Assembly: GCF_030811595.1 (NCBI RefSeq)
Contig: NZ_JAUSRB010000002.1
Location: 6,572,001-6,636,000 of the forward strand
DNA: 64,000 nt
Reading direction: 5' to 3'
Origin: Streptosporangium brasiliense
Lineage (GTDB): Bacteria; Actinomycetota; Actinomycetes; Streptosporangiales; Streptosporangiaceae
In this document: positions 41,764 through 50,600 of the stretch, piece by piece
Layout: every line of letters starts with the position of its first letter
Numbering within the stretch: position 1 is the first letter of the stretch
Translations under genes and position numbers: made by a program
The notes under the pieces: generated by a model
What the model was told of the DNA's origin: nothing
Seen by the model: only the letters and a program-made list of their open reading frames with translations
The model's database searches: none

Positions 41764-42462
41764 GTGAGCGACCAGACCCAGGCCCCAGCCGTGCGGCCGT
41801 CGAAGGGCGAGCGCACGCGCGCCCGCATCCTCGACGCCGCGGCAGAGCTGTTCTCCGCCTCCGGATTCCACGCCGTCTCGCTGCGCGACATCGCCACACA
41901 CGCCGGTCTCACGCACGCGGGGCTGCTCCACCACTTCCCCGGCAAGGAGTCGCTGCTCATCGAGGTGCTGAGCCACCGCGACCGGGAGGACGCCAAGGTG
42001 CTGTTCCAGGCCGATCCCGGGACCAGCCCGGAGGACTTCCTGGGGCGGGTGGTGAGCATCGTCCACCGCAACATGCGGACCCCCGGCCTGGTCGGCCTGT
42101 ACGCCAAGATCTCGACCGAGGCGACCGACCCCGCCCACCCCGCGCACGGTTACTTCGTCGAGCGCTACCGGGTCATGCGCGGCCAGATCGGCGCGGCCTT
42201 CGCGGCGCTGGCCGCCCGCACCGACCCCCCGGCCGGCTACGACCCGGACCTAGCCGCCCAGATGCTCCTCGCCGTGATGGACGGGCTGCAGACCCAGTGG
42301 CTGCTCGACCCCGGCGCGGTCGACATGCACGCGGCGGTGGTGGCCTTCTTCGCCCGGCTCGACCTGGACCTCAGCGGCGCGCCACCCCACTCCGACCACC
42401 GCTCCGGCCCCGCCCCGGAGCCCTCCCCCGCATCCATCCCGAACCCAGGGGCCGCCACATGA
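41764..42462 (+). CDS. TetR-family transcriptional regulator
   Basis: The product is 232 aa from the GTG at 41764, preceded by AGGAGAG; the longer frame upstream covers the operator region. The helix-turn-helix (RARILDAAAELFSASGFHAV, SLRDIATHAGLTHAGLLHHF) is canonical. It has a C-terminal ligand domain and a Pro-rich tail. It overlaps the GH3 gene (ATGA) and probably represses it. Confidence 0.92.
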   Translation: MSDQTQAPAVRPSKGERTRARILDAAAELFSASGFHAVSLRDIATHAGLTHAGLLHHFPGKESLLIEVLSHRDREDAKVLFQADPGTSPEDFLGRVVSIVHRNMRTPGLVGLYAKISTEATDPAHPAHGYFVERYRVMRGQIGAAFAALAARTDPPAGYDPDLAAQMLLAVMDGLQTQWLLDPGAVDMHAAVVAFFARLDLDLSGAPPHSDHRSGPAPEPSPASIPNPGAAT

Positions 42463-44708
42463 ACCTCCGTGAACCCAACGACCTCACCCTCGTCGAGAAG
42501 GCGTCGCTGACCTCCGGGAGCAGCACCTGGCAGACCACCGCGATCGGCGGGCGGGTCCGTGCGGTCACCCTGACCGACGGCCCGCACGGCATCCGGCGGC
42601 AGGACCCCGCGGCGGGCGACGCGCTCGGGCTGGGCCGCAGCCTTCCCGCCACGTGCTTCCCGCCGGCCGTCGCCCTCGGCTCGTCCTGGGATCCGGAACT
42701 GGCGCGGCGGGTGGGCGCGGCCCTGGCCAGGGAGGCGTCCGCGCTGGGTGCCGACGTCGTGCTGGGCCCCGGCGTGAACATCAAGCGCTCACCGCTGTGC
42801 GGCCGCAACTTCGAGTATTTCTCCGAGGACCCGCTGGTCAGCGGGGTGATGGGCGCGGCCGTGGTCACCGGGATCCAGTCGTCGGGGCTCGGGGCGTGCG
42901 TCAAGCACTTCGCGGTCAACAACCAGGAGACGGACCGGATGCGGGTGAGCGCCGACGTCGACGAGCAGACGTTGCGCGAGATCTACCTGCCCGCCTTCGA
43001 ACGGATCGTGCGCGAGGCCGCGCCGTACGCCGTGATGTCGGCCTACAACAAGATCAACGGAGTCTACGCCAGTGAGAACCGCTGGCTGCTCACCGAGGTG
43101 CTGCGGGAGGAATGGGGCTTCGACGGCCTGGTGGTGTCCGACTGGGGCGCCGTCAACGACCGGGTCGCGGCCCTGGCCGCCGGCCTCGACCTGGAGATGC
43201 CGCCGACCGGCACCGACGAGCGGATCGTCGCGGCGGTCCGCGCCGGGCACCTGGAGGAGTCGGCGGTCACCGCGGCGGCCGAGCGTGTCATCCGGCTGGG
43301 GCACCGGGTCGAGGGCGCGCGGCGCTTCGACGGCTGGGACGTGGACGCCCATCACGAGCTGTGCCGTGAGGCCGCCCGGGCCGGGACCGTCCTGCTGAAG
43401 AACGACGGTGACCTGCTGCCGCTGGACCCGGCCGCCTCCCAGCGGATCGCCGTCATCGGCGAGTTCGCGCGCACCCCCCGATACCAGGGCCACGGCAGCT
43501 CGCACGTCGTGCCCACCCGCCTGGACACTCCCTGGGACGCGCTGCGCGCCGCCGCCGGCCCCGGCACCACGCTCTCCTTCGCCCCGGGCTTCACCCTGGA
43601 CGGGGCACCGGACGCCGCCCTGGTGGCGGAGGCCGTGGCGGCCACGGCCCAGGCCGATACGGCGCTGGTGTTCCTCGGCCTGCCGGCGGCGGCCGAGTCC
43701 GAGGGCTTCGACCGGACCACGCTCGAACTTTCGGCCGACCAGATCGCCCTGCTGCGCGCGGTGTCGGCGGCCTGCTCCCGGGTCGCGGTGGTGCTGGCCA
43801 ACGGCGGCGTCGTCACGGTGGCGCGGTGGCAGGACGCGGTGCCCGCGATCCTGGAGGGCTGGCTGCCCGGCCAGGCCGCCGGGTCCGCTCTGGCCGACCT
43901 GATCTTCGGGCTGCACAGCCCGGGCGGGCGGCTCACCGAGACCATCCCGCTCAGCCTCGCCGACACCCCCGCCCACCTGCACTTCCCCGGCCAGGACGGG
44001 CACGTGGTCTACGGCGAGGGCCGCTACGTCGGATACCGCCACTACGACACGCTCGACGTCCCCGTGGCCTACCCCTTCGGCCACGGCCTGAGCTACACCC
44101 GCTTCTCCTACACCGACCTCGACGTGACCTCGACCGGCGACAACGCCTGGACGGTGCGGGCCACCGTCACCAACACCGGCGGCAGGTTCGCCCACGAGGT
44201 GGTGCAGCTCTACGTGGCCTTCGCCGAGGAGACCCCCTCCCGGCCCAGGCACGAGCTGCGCGGGTTCGCCAGAGCCGGGCTGGAGCCCGGCGAGTCGCGC
44301 CGGATCTCCTTCGAGCTGACCGGCCGGGACGTCGCCCGCTGGTCGCCCTCCCGGCACGGCTGGCGGATCGACCCGGGGCGCTTCACCGTCGAGGTGGGGG
44401 CCTCCTCGCGCGACATCCGCCTGCGCGCCGAGGTGTCCACTCCCGGGGACGGGCTGGTCGACGAGCTCGGGCCGATGTCCACGCTGGGCGAGTGGCTGGA
44501 CCACCCCGTCGGCGCCAGGGTGCTCGGCGAGCGGATCCAGCGGATGGCCGGCCTGTCCGCGCTGTCCGCCGGCGACTCGATGCTGCTCGCCCTGGCCCGC
44601 GGCGTCCCGCTGGCGAAGTTCGCCACCTTCGGCATCGGCGTCACCCCGGAGGTCGTCGCCGAGCTGGTCGCCGAGGCCCGCAGCGCGCCCCCGTCGAAGG
44701 CTCCCTGA
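42459..44708 (+). CDS. Glycoside hydrolase family 3 enzyme (beta-glucosidase type)
   Basis: The product is 749 aa from the ATG at 42459 (overlap with tetR). Domain order is GH3 N (TDGPHGIRRQD, GPGVNIKRSPLCGRNFEYFS), catalytic nucleophile Asp in GLVVSDWGAVND, GH3 C (LKNDGDLLPLD...GHGSSHV) and a fibronectin-like C-terminal domain (YVAFAEETPSRPRHELRGFA). There is no signal peptide, so it acts on imported oligosaccharides. Specificity (beta-glucoside, beta-GlcNAc or other) cannot be read from sequence; it has its own TetR control, separate from the LacI-controlled operons. Confidence 0.93.
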   Translation: MNLREPNDLTLVEKASLTSGSSTWQTTAIGGRVRAVTLTDGPHGIRRQDPAAGDALGLGRSLPATCFPPAVALGSSWDPELARRVGAALAREASALGADVVLGPGVNIKRSPLCGRNFEYFSEDPLVSGVMGAAVVTGIQSSGLGACVKHFAVNNQETDRMRVSADVDEQTLREIYLPAFERIVREAAPYAVMSAYNKINGVYASENRWLLTEVLREEWGFDGLVVSDWGAVNDRVAALAAGLDLEMPPTGTDERIVAAVRAGHLEESAVTAAAERVIRLGHRVEGARRFDGWDVDAHHELCREAARAGTVLLKNDGDLLPLDPAASQRIAVIGEFARTPRYQGHGSSHVVPTRLDTPWDALRAAAGPGTTLSFAPGFTLDGAPDAALVAEAVAATAQADTALVFLGLPAAAESEGFDRTTLELSADQIALLRAVSAACSRVAVVLANGGVVTVARWQDAVPAILEGWLPGQAAGSALADLIFGLHSPGGRLTETIPLSLADTPAHLHFPGQDGHVVYGEGRYVGYRHYDTLDVPVAYPFGHGLSYTRFSYTDLDVTSTGDNAWTVRATVTNTGGRFAHEVVQLYVAFAEETPSRPRHELRGFARAGLEPGESRRISFELTGRDVARWSPSRHGWRIDPGRFTVEVGASSRDIRLRAEVSTPGDGLVDELGPMSTLGEWLDHPVGARVLGERIQRMAGLSALSAGDSMLLALARGVPLAKFATFGIGVTPEVVAELVAEARSAPPSKAP

Positions 44709-44758
44709 GCACCCTGCGCGAGGGCGTGCGCGCCCCCGGACCGATGGAGCTGCTGAGG

Positions 44759-45949
44759 TCAGGCGGGCGGGGCGGGGGCGGACTGGTAGAGCTCGCCGCG
44801 GCCGGCGAGGGGGAGGGTGGGGACGCCGGCGGGGACGAAGGCGGCGGTGCCGGCGGTGAGGGTCAGGGCATGCTCGCCCCGGCCGGCGGTGATGGCGCCG
44901 GACACGCAGAGGAGGACGCGGGGACCGTCCGAGACCAGCTCGGCCCGCGGGGTCTCCAAGGTCAGGGTCGCGCGGGTCAGCTCGAACTCGCGGACCGGGG
45001 GCGACCAGCGGACGACGCCGGGGGCGACCGGCTCCGGGGAGATGACCGGCGTCTCCAGGGGTTCGAAGCGGACCACCCGGAGGAGCTCGGGGACGTCCAC
45101 GCGCTTGGGGGTGAGGCCGCCGCGCAGCACGTTGTCGCCGGAGGCCATCACCTCGACCCCCACGCCGCGCAGGTAGGCGTGCGGGTTCCCGGCGGGCATC
45201 CAGATGGCCTGGCCAGGCACGAGCCGTACGTGATTGAGCAGGAGGGAGACGATCACACCCGCGTCACCGGGGTAGTGGACGGCCAGGCGGGCGGCGACCT
45301 CGTAGGCCGGGTCCACGTCGCCGAGCTTGGCGCACGCGGCCGCGACCTCGGCGACCAGGGCGGCGCGGGCCGCCGGGGAGAGGGTCAGGGCCGCGGTGAA
45401 CGCCTCGCGCAGGCCCTCGGGGCCGCGCAGGAGGGCGGCGACGGGCCGCAGCGCGGGGACGTCGATCCGGTCGAGCAGGTCCGCCGCCGCCTCGGGGGCG
45501 CGGAAGCCGCACAGCGCCTCGAAGTCCCCCATGGCCAGGAGCAGCTCGGGCTTGTGGTGGGGGTCGCGGTAGTTGCGCAGCTCCGGGGGCAGTCCTGCCG
45601 CCTCCTCGGCCGCGAAGGCCGCGCGCGCGTGCCCCGCGTCCGGGTGGGCCTGCAGCGACAGCGGCTCCTCGGCCGCCAGCAGCTTCATCAGGTACGGCAG
45701 GCGCGGCCCGAACTCGGCGGCGACGGCGGGCCCCAGGACGCCCCGGGGATCAGCGGCGACGATCTCGTCCAGCGGCCGGCCGCCGATCCGGGACGGGGCA
45801 CCGGGGTGCGCGCCCAGCCACAGCTCGGCCTCGGGTTCCGGGCTCGGCACGGGGCGGCCCTGGATCCCGGCGATCGCGCTGCGGGATCCCCAGGCGTATG
45901 TGCGCACGGTCCCGTCGAGCCGGTAGGCCCCGGGCGGCAGGGCGCTCAC
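44759..45949 (-). CDS. manA: Mannose-6-phosphate isomerase, class I
   Basis: The product is 396 aa from the GTG at 45949, overlapping the stop of the ROK gene (GTGA). It interconverts mannose-6-phosphate and fructose-6-phosphate. The zinc-site motifs are visible: SLQAHPD, DPHHKPELL and GNPHAYLRG. It is the last gene of the LacI-linked minus-strand operon and links mannose released from glycans to glycolysis. Confidence 0.93.
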   Translation of the reverse strand: MSALPPGAYRLDGTVRTYAWGSRSAIAGIQGRPVPSPEPEAELWLGAHPGAPSRIGGRPLDEIVAADPRGVLGPAVAAEFGPRLPYLMKLLAAEEPLSLQAHPDAGHARAAFAAEEAAGLPPELRNYRDPHHKPELLLAMGDFEALCGFRAPEAAADLLDRIDVPALRPVAALLRGPEGLREAFTAALTLSPAARAALVAEVAAACAKLGDVDPAYEVAARLAVHYPGDAGVIVSLLLNHVRLVPGQAIWMPAGNPHAYLRGVGVEVMASGDNVLRGGLTPKRVDVPELLRVVRFEPLETPVISPEPVAPGVVRWSPPVREFELTRATLTLETPRAELVSDGPRVLLCVSGAITAGRGEHALTLTAGTAAFVPAGVPTLPLAGRGELYQSAPAPPA

Positions 45950-46887
45950 GCCACCGCTCCCGCCGCCGGGACGGGCCGCCGGGTCAGCGCGGCGGCCCCG
46001 ACCAGCCCGGCGTCGCCGCCGAGCGCGGACGGGCGGAGCCGTACGCGCCGCAGGAAGTCCAGCCCGGCCAGCCGTTCGGACCAGGTGCGCAGCGGGGCGA
46101 ACAGCACGTCCCCGGAGCGGGCGACGCCACCCCCGACCACGACGAGGTCGAGGTCGACGACGGCCGCGGTGGACAGCAGCGCCCCGGCCAGGGCGCGGGC
46201 GGCGCGGTCGAACGCGTCGGTGGCGACCGGCAGGCCCTCGCGGGCGTCGGCGGCCAGCACGGCGGCGTCGGCCTCCGGCTCCCCGGCCCGCCACCCCTGA
46301 CCGCGCGCCCAGCGCACCATGCCCGGCCCGGAGGCGTACGTCTCGACGCAGCCGCGCGAGCCGCACGCGCACGGCTCGCCCCCGGGATCGACGATCATGT
46401 GGCCGACGTGCCCGGAGTTCCCCGAGGGCCCGAACCGGGGCGCGCCGTCCAGCACCAGGCCGCCGCCGACGCCCGTGGAGACGACCACGCCGAGCAGCGC
46501 ACGAGACCCGGCGCCGGCCCCGGCGAAGTGCTCGCCGAGCGCGAAGCAGTGCCCGTCCCCGGCCAGCACCACGGGCCGGTCGAGCGACTCGGCGAGCCGG
46601 TCCACGAGCGGGAACGCGCGCCAGGCGGGGATGTTGACCGGGCTCACGGTGCCGGCGCGCGGGTCCAGCGGACCGGCCGAGCCGACGCCGAGCGGCGCCT
46701 TCCGCGCGATGTCCCCGGCGGTGGCCACGACGCGCGCGGCGAGCCGCGCCACCGTCCGGAACACCTCCTCGGGGTCGTCGGTGCGCGGCGTGGGACGGGT
46801 CCAGCGGTGCGAGACGGCGCCGCGGGGATCGACGAGCGCGGCGGCGATCTTGGTGCCGCCGATGTCGACGGCCAGGGCATGGGTCAC
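45946..46887 (-). CDS. ROK-family sugar kinase
   Basis: The product is 313 aa (GTG start preceded by GGAGAA). The phosphate-binding DIGGTKIAAALVD motif, the ROK signature region (STGVGGGLVLDG, NSGHVGHM) and the zinc motif CxCGxxGCxE (CACGSRGCVE) are present. In this operon it most likely phosphorylates mannose (or GlcNAc) freed by the glycosidases, feeding ManA. Its exact sugar is inferred. Confidence 0.9.
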   Translation of the reverse strand: MTHALAVDIGGTKIAAALVDPRGAVSHRWTRPTPRTDDPEEVFRTVARLAARVVATAGDIARKAPLGVGSAGPLDPRAGTVSPVNIPAWRAFPLVDRLAESLDRPVVLAGDGHCFALGEHFAGAGAGSRALLGVVVSTGVGGGLVLDGAPRFGPSGNSGHVGHMIVDPGGEPCACGSRGCVETYASGPGMVRWARGQGWRAGEPEADAAVLAADAREGLPVATDAFDRAARALAGALLSTAAVVDLDLVVVGGGVARSGDVLFAPLRTWSERLAGLDFLRRVRLRPSALGGDAGLVGAAALTRRPVPAAGAVA

Positions 46888-46899
46888 GGGGGTTCTCCG

Positions 46900-47685
46900 T
46901 CAGTGGCGGTGGTGGTTGTCGGGCTGGGCGGGGTCACCGGGGTGCTCCAGTCCCGGCACCAGCCGCAGCCGGTGAGCGCGCGCGTGGTCGAGCCACCGCA
47001 CGAACGCCAGCCGGCGCGCGGCGTCGAGGAGGCCGTCCGCAGGGCCGGGCGGGTCCGGCTCCGGCCCGCGGCGGGCGAGGAGGGTGGCGGTCCAGGGACC
47101 GGCCGTCACGGTCTGGCCCGGTACGGCGGAGCCCAGCGCCCCGGCCAGGTCCGCCGGCAGCGAACCCGGCTCGGCGTCGAACTCGCCGCCCGGCGTGCGC
47201 AGCCGCCAGACCGGCCCGGCGGGCGGCCGCGCGGTGGACTCCCGGTAGGCGGCCGCCTCCGCCGGGGCGACGGCGACGCCGGCGGTGACGGCCTCGTACA
47301 CGGCGCGGACGGCCGCGCTGCCCTCGTACGCCGCCGCGGCGATGGAGCCCAGCTCGACGGCGGCCCGCTGGTCGAGCCGGACCGGCGGGGCGTCCCCGGG
47401 GTCGAGCCCGCGCGCGGCGGCCTCGGCGGCGCACAGCTCCTCGGTCAGCACGACCTGGGCCACCCAGCGCGTGAGCTGCCGGTCCTCGGCCGTGCCCGGC
47501 GCGGGGAGCGCCGTGGACCGGGGCCCGGCCCGCAGGGCGCCGAGCCGCCGGTCCAGCTCGGCGCGTGGGAGGGGGGCGCCGTCGAGCCAGCCGAGCACCG
47601 GACCCACGCCGGGCGCGGCCGGCTCCCCGGTGACGGGTGCGTACCCGGGGACCGGATGCCCGTGCCCGTGGTGACCGCCCGTCAC
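46900..47685 (-). CDS. Parvulin/SurA-like (DUF7158-like) protein of unknown function
   Basis: The product is 261 aa from the GTG at 47685 (GTGA overlap with the mannosidase stop). The N-terminal half (LGWLDGAPLPRAELDRRLGA, RQLTRWVAQVVLTEELCAAE) resembles the chaperone-like helices of SurA-type peptidyl-prolyl isomerases; the segment VWRLRTPGGEFDAEPGSLPA suggests a degenerate parvulin domain. It ends with EHPGDPAQPDNHHRH, a pattern seen in actinobacterial proteins of unknown role, and starts with a His/Gly-rich stretch. No signal peptide. Why it is encoded in a glycan operon is unclear. Confidence 0.6.
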   Translation of the reverse strand: MTGGHHGHGHPVPGYAPVTGEPAAPGVGPVLGWLDGAPLPRAELDRRLGALRAGPRSTALPAPGTAEDRQLTRWVAQVVLTEELCAAEAAARGLDPGDAPPVRLDQRAAVELGSIAAAAYEGSAAVRAVYEAVTAGVAVAPAEAAAYRESTARPPAGPVWRLRTPGGEFDAEPGSLPADLAGALGSAVPGQTVTAGPWTATLLARRGPEPDPPGPADGLLDAARRLAFVRWLDHARAHRLRLVPGLEHPGDPAQPDNHHRH

Positions 47686-50600
47686 GGGGCCACCACCAGC
47701 TCGACGGTCGGGGCGTACTGGCAGCGGCCGTACCACATGACCTTGACCAGGGCCCAGGAGGAGCCGGGGGCGGCGTCGCGCGGCGCGGCCACCTCGAACT
47801 CGGCGGTGGCGCTCTCCCCCGCCGCGAGGGCGAACCCGCGGACCGGGTCGGCGACCAGGTCCCAGGTGCCCCAGGGCGAGACGAGCTGCAGCTCGCCGCG
47901 GATCTCGCCGCGGGTGCGGTTGCGCAGCGTGAGCCCCAGCACGGCCCGGCCGCCGGGGGCGACGCGCACCGACCGCGCGGTCACCTCCACCGACAGGCCG
48001 GTGTCGCGGCCGGGGTTGTCCTTGCTGCCCTGCGCGGCCGCCCAGTCCTCGGGGACGTCGCCGGGCACGGGCAGCACGCCGGGCAGGTCGCCGACCGCGA
48101 TCGTGACCACGTCCTCGACGGTCTGGCCGGCGTGCTCGAGCCGGGCGGCGGCGAAGTACATCCCCGGCTCCACGCCCTCCGGCGGGGTGACCGTCACCGG
48201 GAACCGCAGGTGCCCGCCCGCCGCCAGCCGGTACGGCCGCCGCGTCAGGCTCGCCGTCCAGCCCTCGGGGGCGAGGATCTCCACGGCCCCCTCCACGTCG
48301 GCGTCGAGCAGGTGCGAGGAGAGCACCACCGACACCTCGGCCGGCTCCCCACCGGTCCGCACGAGCCCCGGTGCGGCCGCGACGCTCACCGGCAGATACC
48401 CCATCGGCGCCGGCCCCCGGTTGTGCAGCCAGTACCGCGAGTGCACCGGCTGCGCCGCCTCGGCCGCCGGCCCCAGCACCGCCCCGCCGTGCGGCGGCAC
48501 GCCCGCGGCGGCGGCGTCGTACGACGGCAGGCCGGGTACGGCGATCACGGTGGCGACCTCGGCGCCGGTCAGCGCGATGGCGCCCGGGACGGGTCCGCCC
48601 CGGCGTTCGAGCAGGTCGGCGCGGTAGGCCTCGGTGAGGGCGAGCGCGCCGGAGAGGGTGGCGTCGCGGCCGTGGCCGGTGGACTCCATCAGGCGGACGG
48701 TCACGCCGGACGCCGGGTCCGGAGCGGCGGCCGATCCGTGCGCGGTCGGGTTGCCGGCCGGCTTGAGGGTGCCGACCAGCACCTCGCGGGCGGGCTGGAC
48801 CCGCAGGTACGACCGGGCCGGCGGCAGCGGGCCCGGGTGCGACTCGGCGACCACGGCGTACAGCGGGTGGTTGAACTCCTGCCCCTGGGCGGGCAGCGTC
48901 AGCGTGCGCCAGTCGCCCTCGCCGGAGACCAGCGCGTAGCGGAACTCGTGGGTCCAGTGCATGAGCTGGAAGCCCGCGCCGTCGGGCAGCGTACGGCGAG
49001 GCGGGTCGATCCACACACCGGACGGCCAGCCGGTGCACGAGCGCATCAGCGACAGGTGCAGCGTCCCGGCCGGATCGACGGCGAAGCCCGGCAGGCCGTA
49101 GGTGAGCAGCGCGACGGTGTGGTCGGTGAGCAGCTCGGACTCCGGGATCTCCCCCGGGCAGGCGACGCTCACGCGGGCGTCGGCGAGGTCGGCGGTCAGC
49201 GCCGCGGGGTCGGTGGTGACCAGGGCGGGCAGCGCGCGCAGGTCGCGCAGGTCGGCGTTGGGCCGCCAGACCTCGCGCAGCGGCCGCGCGGCCGGCACCC
49301 AGACGCGGCCGTCCCGCTCCAGGGTCTCGGCGTAGGCCGCCCCGGCGCTCTCCAGCAGCTCGCGCACCGCGTCGTTCTCCTCCGGCCCGCCGATCATGAT
49401 CCGGAAGTCGGGGAGGTTGGAGTCCACGTCGAGCCAGCCGTACCGGGACCAGTCGGCGCTCGCCGTGGTCGCGGTGACCCCGGCCCGGACCAGCGCGACG
49501 AGCAGGTCGCGGACGCCGGCGGCGTCCTCCAGCGCGGGCACGACCACCTCGGCGACCCCGAGCGCCCGGTCCCCCGAGGAGCGGCCGTCGGGGCCGGTGA
49601 GCGTGACGCGGGCGGTGGAGCCCAGGCCGAACCAGGTGTTGGCGGGGTTGTCGAGGGTCCACGGCGCCTCGGCGGCGTCCACGTCGGGCAGGGCGAACCC
49701 GCGCCCGACCACGGCCCCGGCCACCTCGCTCACCGGGAGCGCGCCGGGGAGGTCGGCGGGGAAGCTCAGCCGCAGCAGCCGGTCCGCCCCGCTGTAGTCG
49801 AGGACGCGGGTGCCGAGGTCCACCCGGTCCACGCCGTCCCAGAGCGTGACGGTCTGTTCGTAGCCGATGCCGTCCACCGTCCCGGTGATCACCAGACGCT
49901 CGCCGAGCGGGCAGGTCTCGCGGCGCACCCGGGCCGCGCCCTGCGCCGCGCCGACGACCGGGCCCTTGGGCACCAGGTGCCAGGGGCCCTCGCCGAAGTC
50001 GGGGTGGGCCGGATACTCCTCGTAGACGCGCAGCTCGTTGCCGACGCATCCCTCCCGGATCAGCTCGCGCCCCGCCTTCTTGTCGAAAACCCCGGACAGG
50101 CCGCCGCCGCGCTCGGGGTCGGCGGTGACGCGGTAGCGGGCGTTCTCGACCGTCACGCCGACGGCGGGAGTCCACGCGGGTCCCGCGCCCGACGGGCCGG
50201 GCAGCAGCCGCCAGGTGCGCCAGCCGGTGGCGGGCACGTCCTCGGCCAGGAACCGCAGGGTCCCCCGGTCGACGACGCACGGCACCTCCGCGCCGGCGTC
50301 GTCGAGCACCCGGCCGCCGTCGAGCCCGGCGGGCAGCCGTACGGCCACCGGCGCCGACCGGTCGAAGGACAGCGTGTTCGCGACGACGACCGCGACGCCC
50401 TCGCCGGTGGTGTCCACCCGGGCGACGAGCGACCCGAGCGAGGCGTCCAGTACGGCGGCCGCCAGGTCGTACGCCTCGCGCCAGCCGGACAGCAGGTCCA
50501 GGTAGACCTGGTCGGACTCGCTCCCGGTGATCGCGTCGTGGTGCGCGCCGTACGCGAGCTGCCGCCAGGCCTTGTCCAGGGCGGCCTCGGGGTAGCTCCC

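Noticed and set aside
45898..48627. A plus-strand frame of about 900 codons across the ROK and mannosidase genes
   Set aside because: It is antisense to clearly conserved enzymes and has no recognisable motif.
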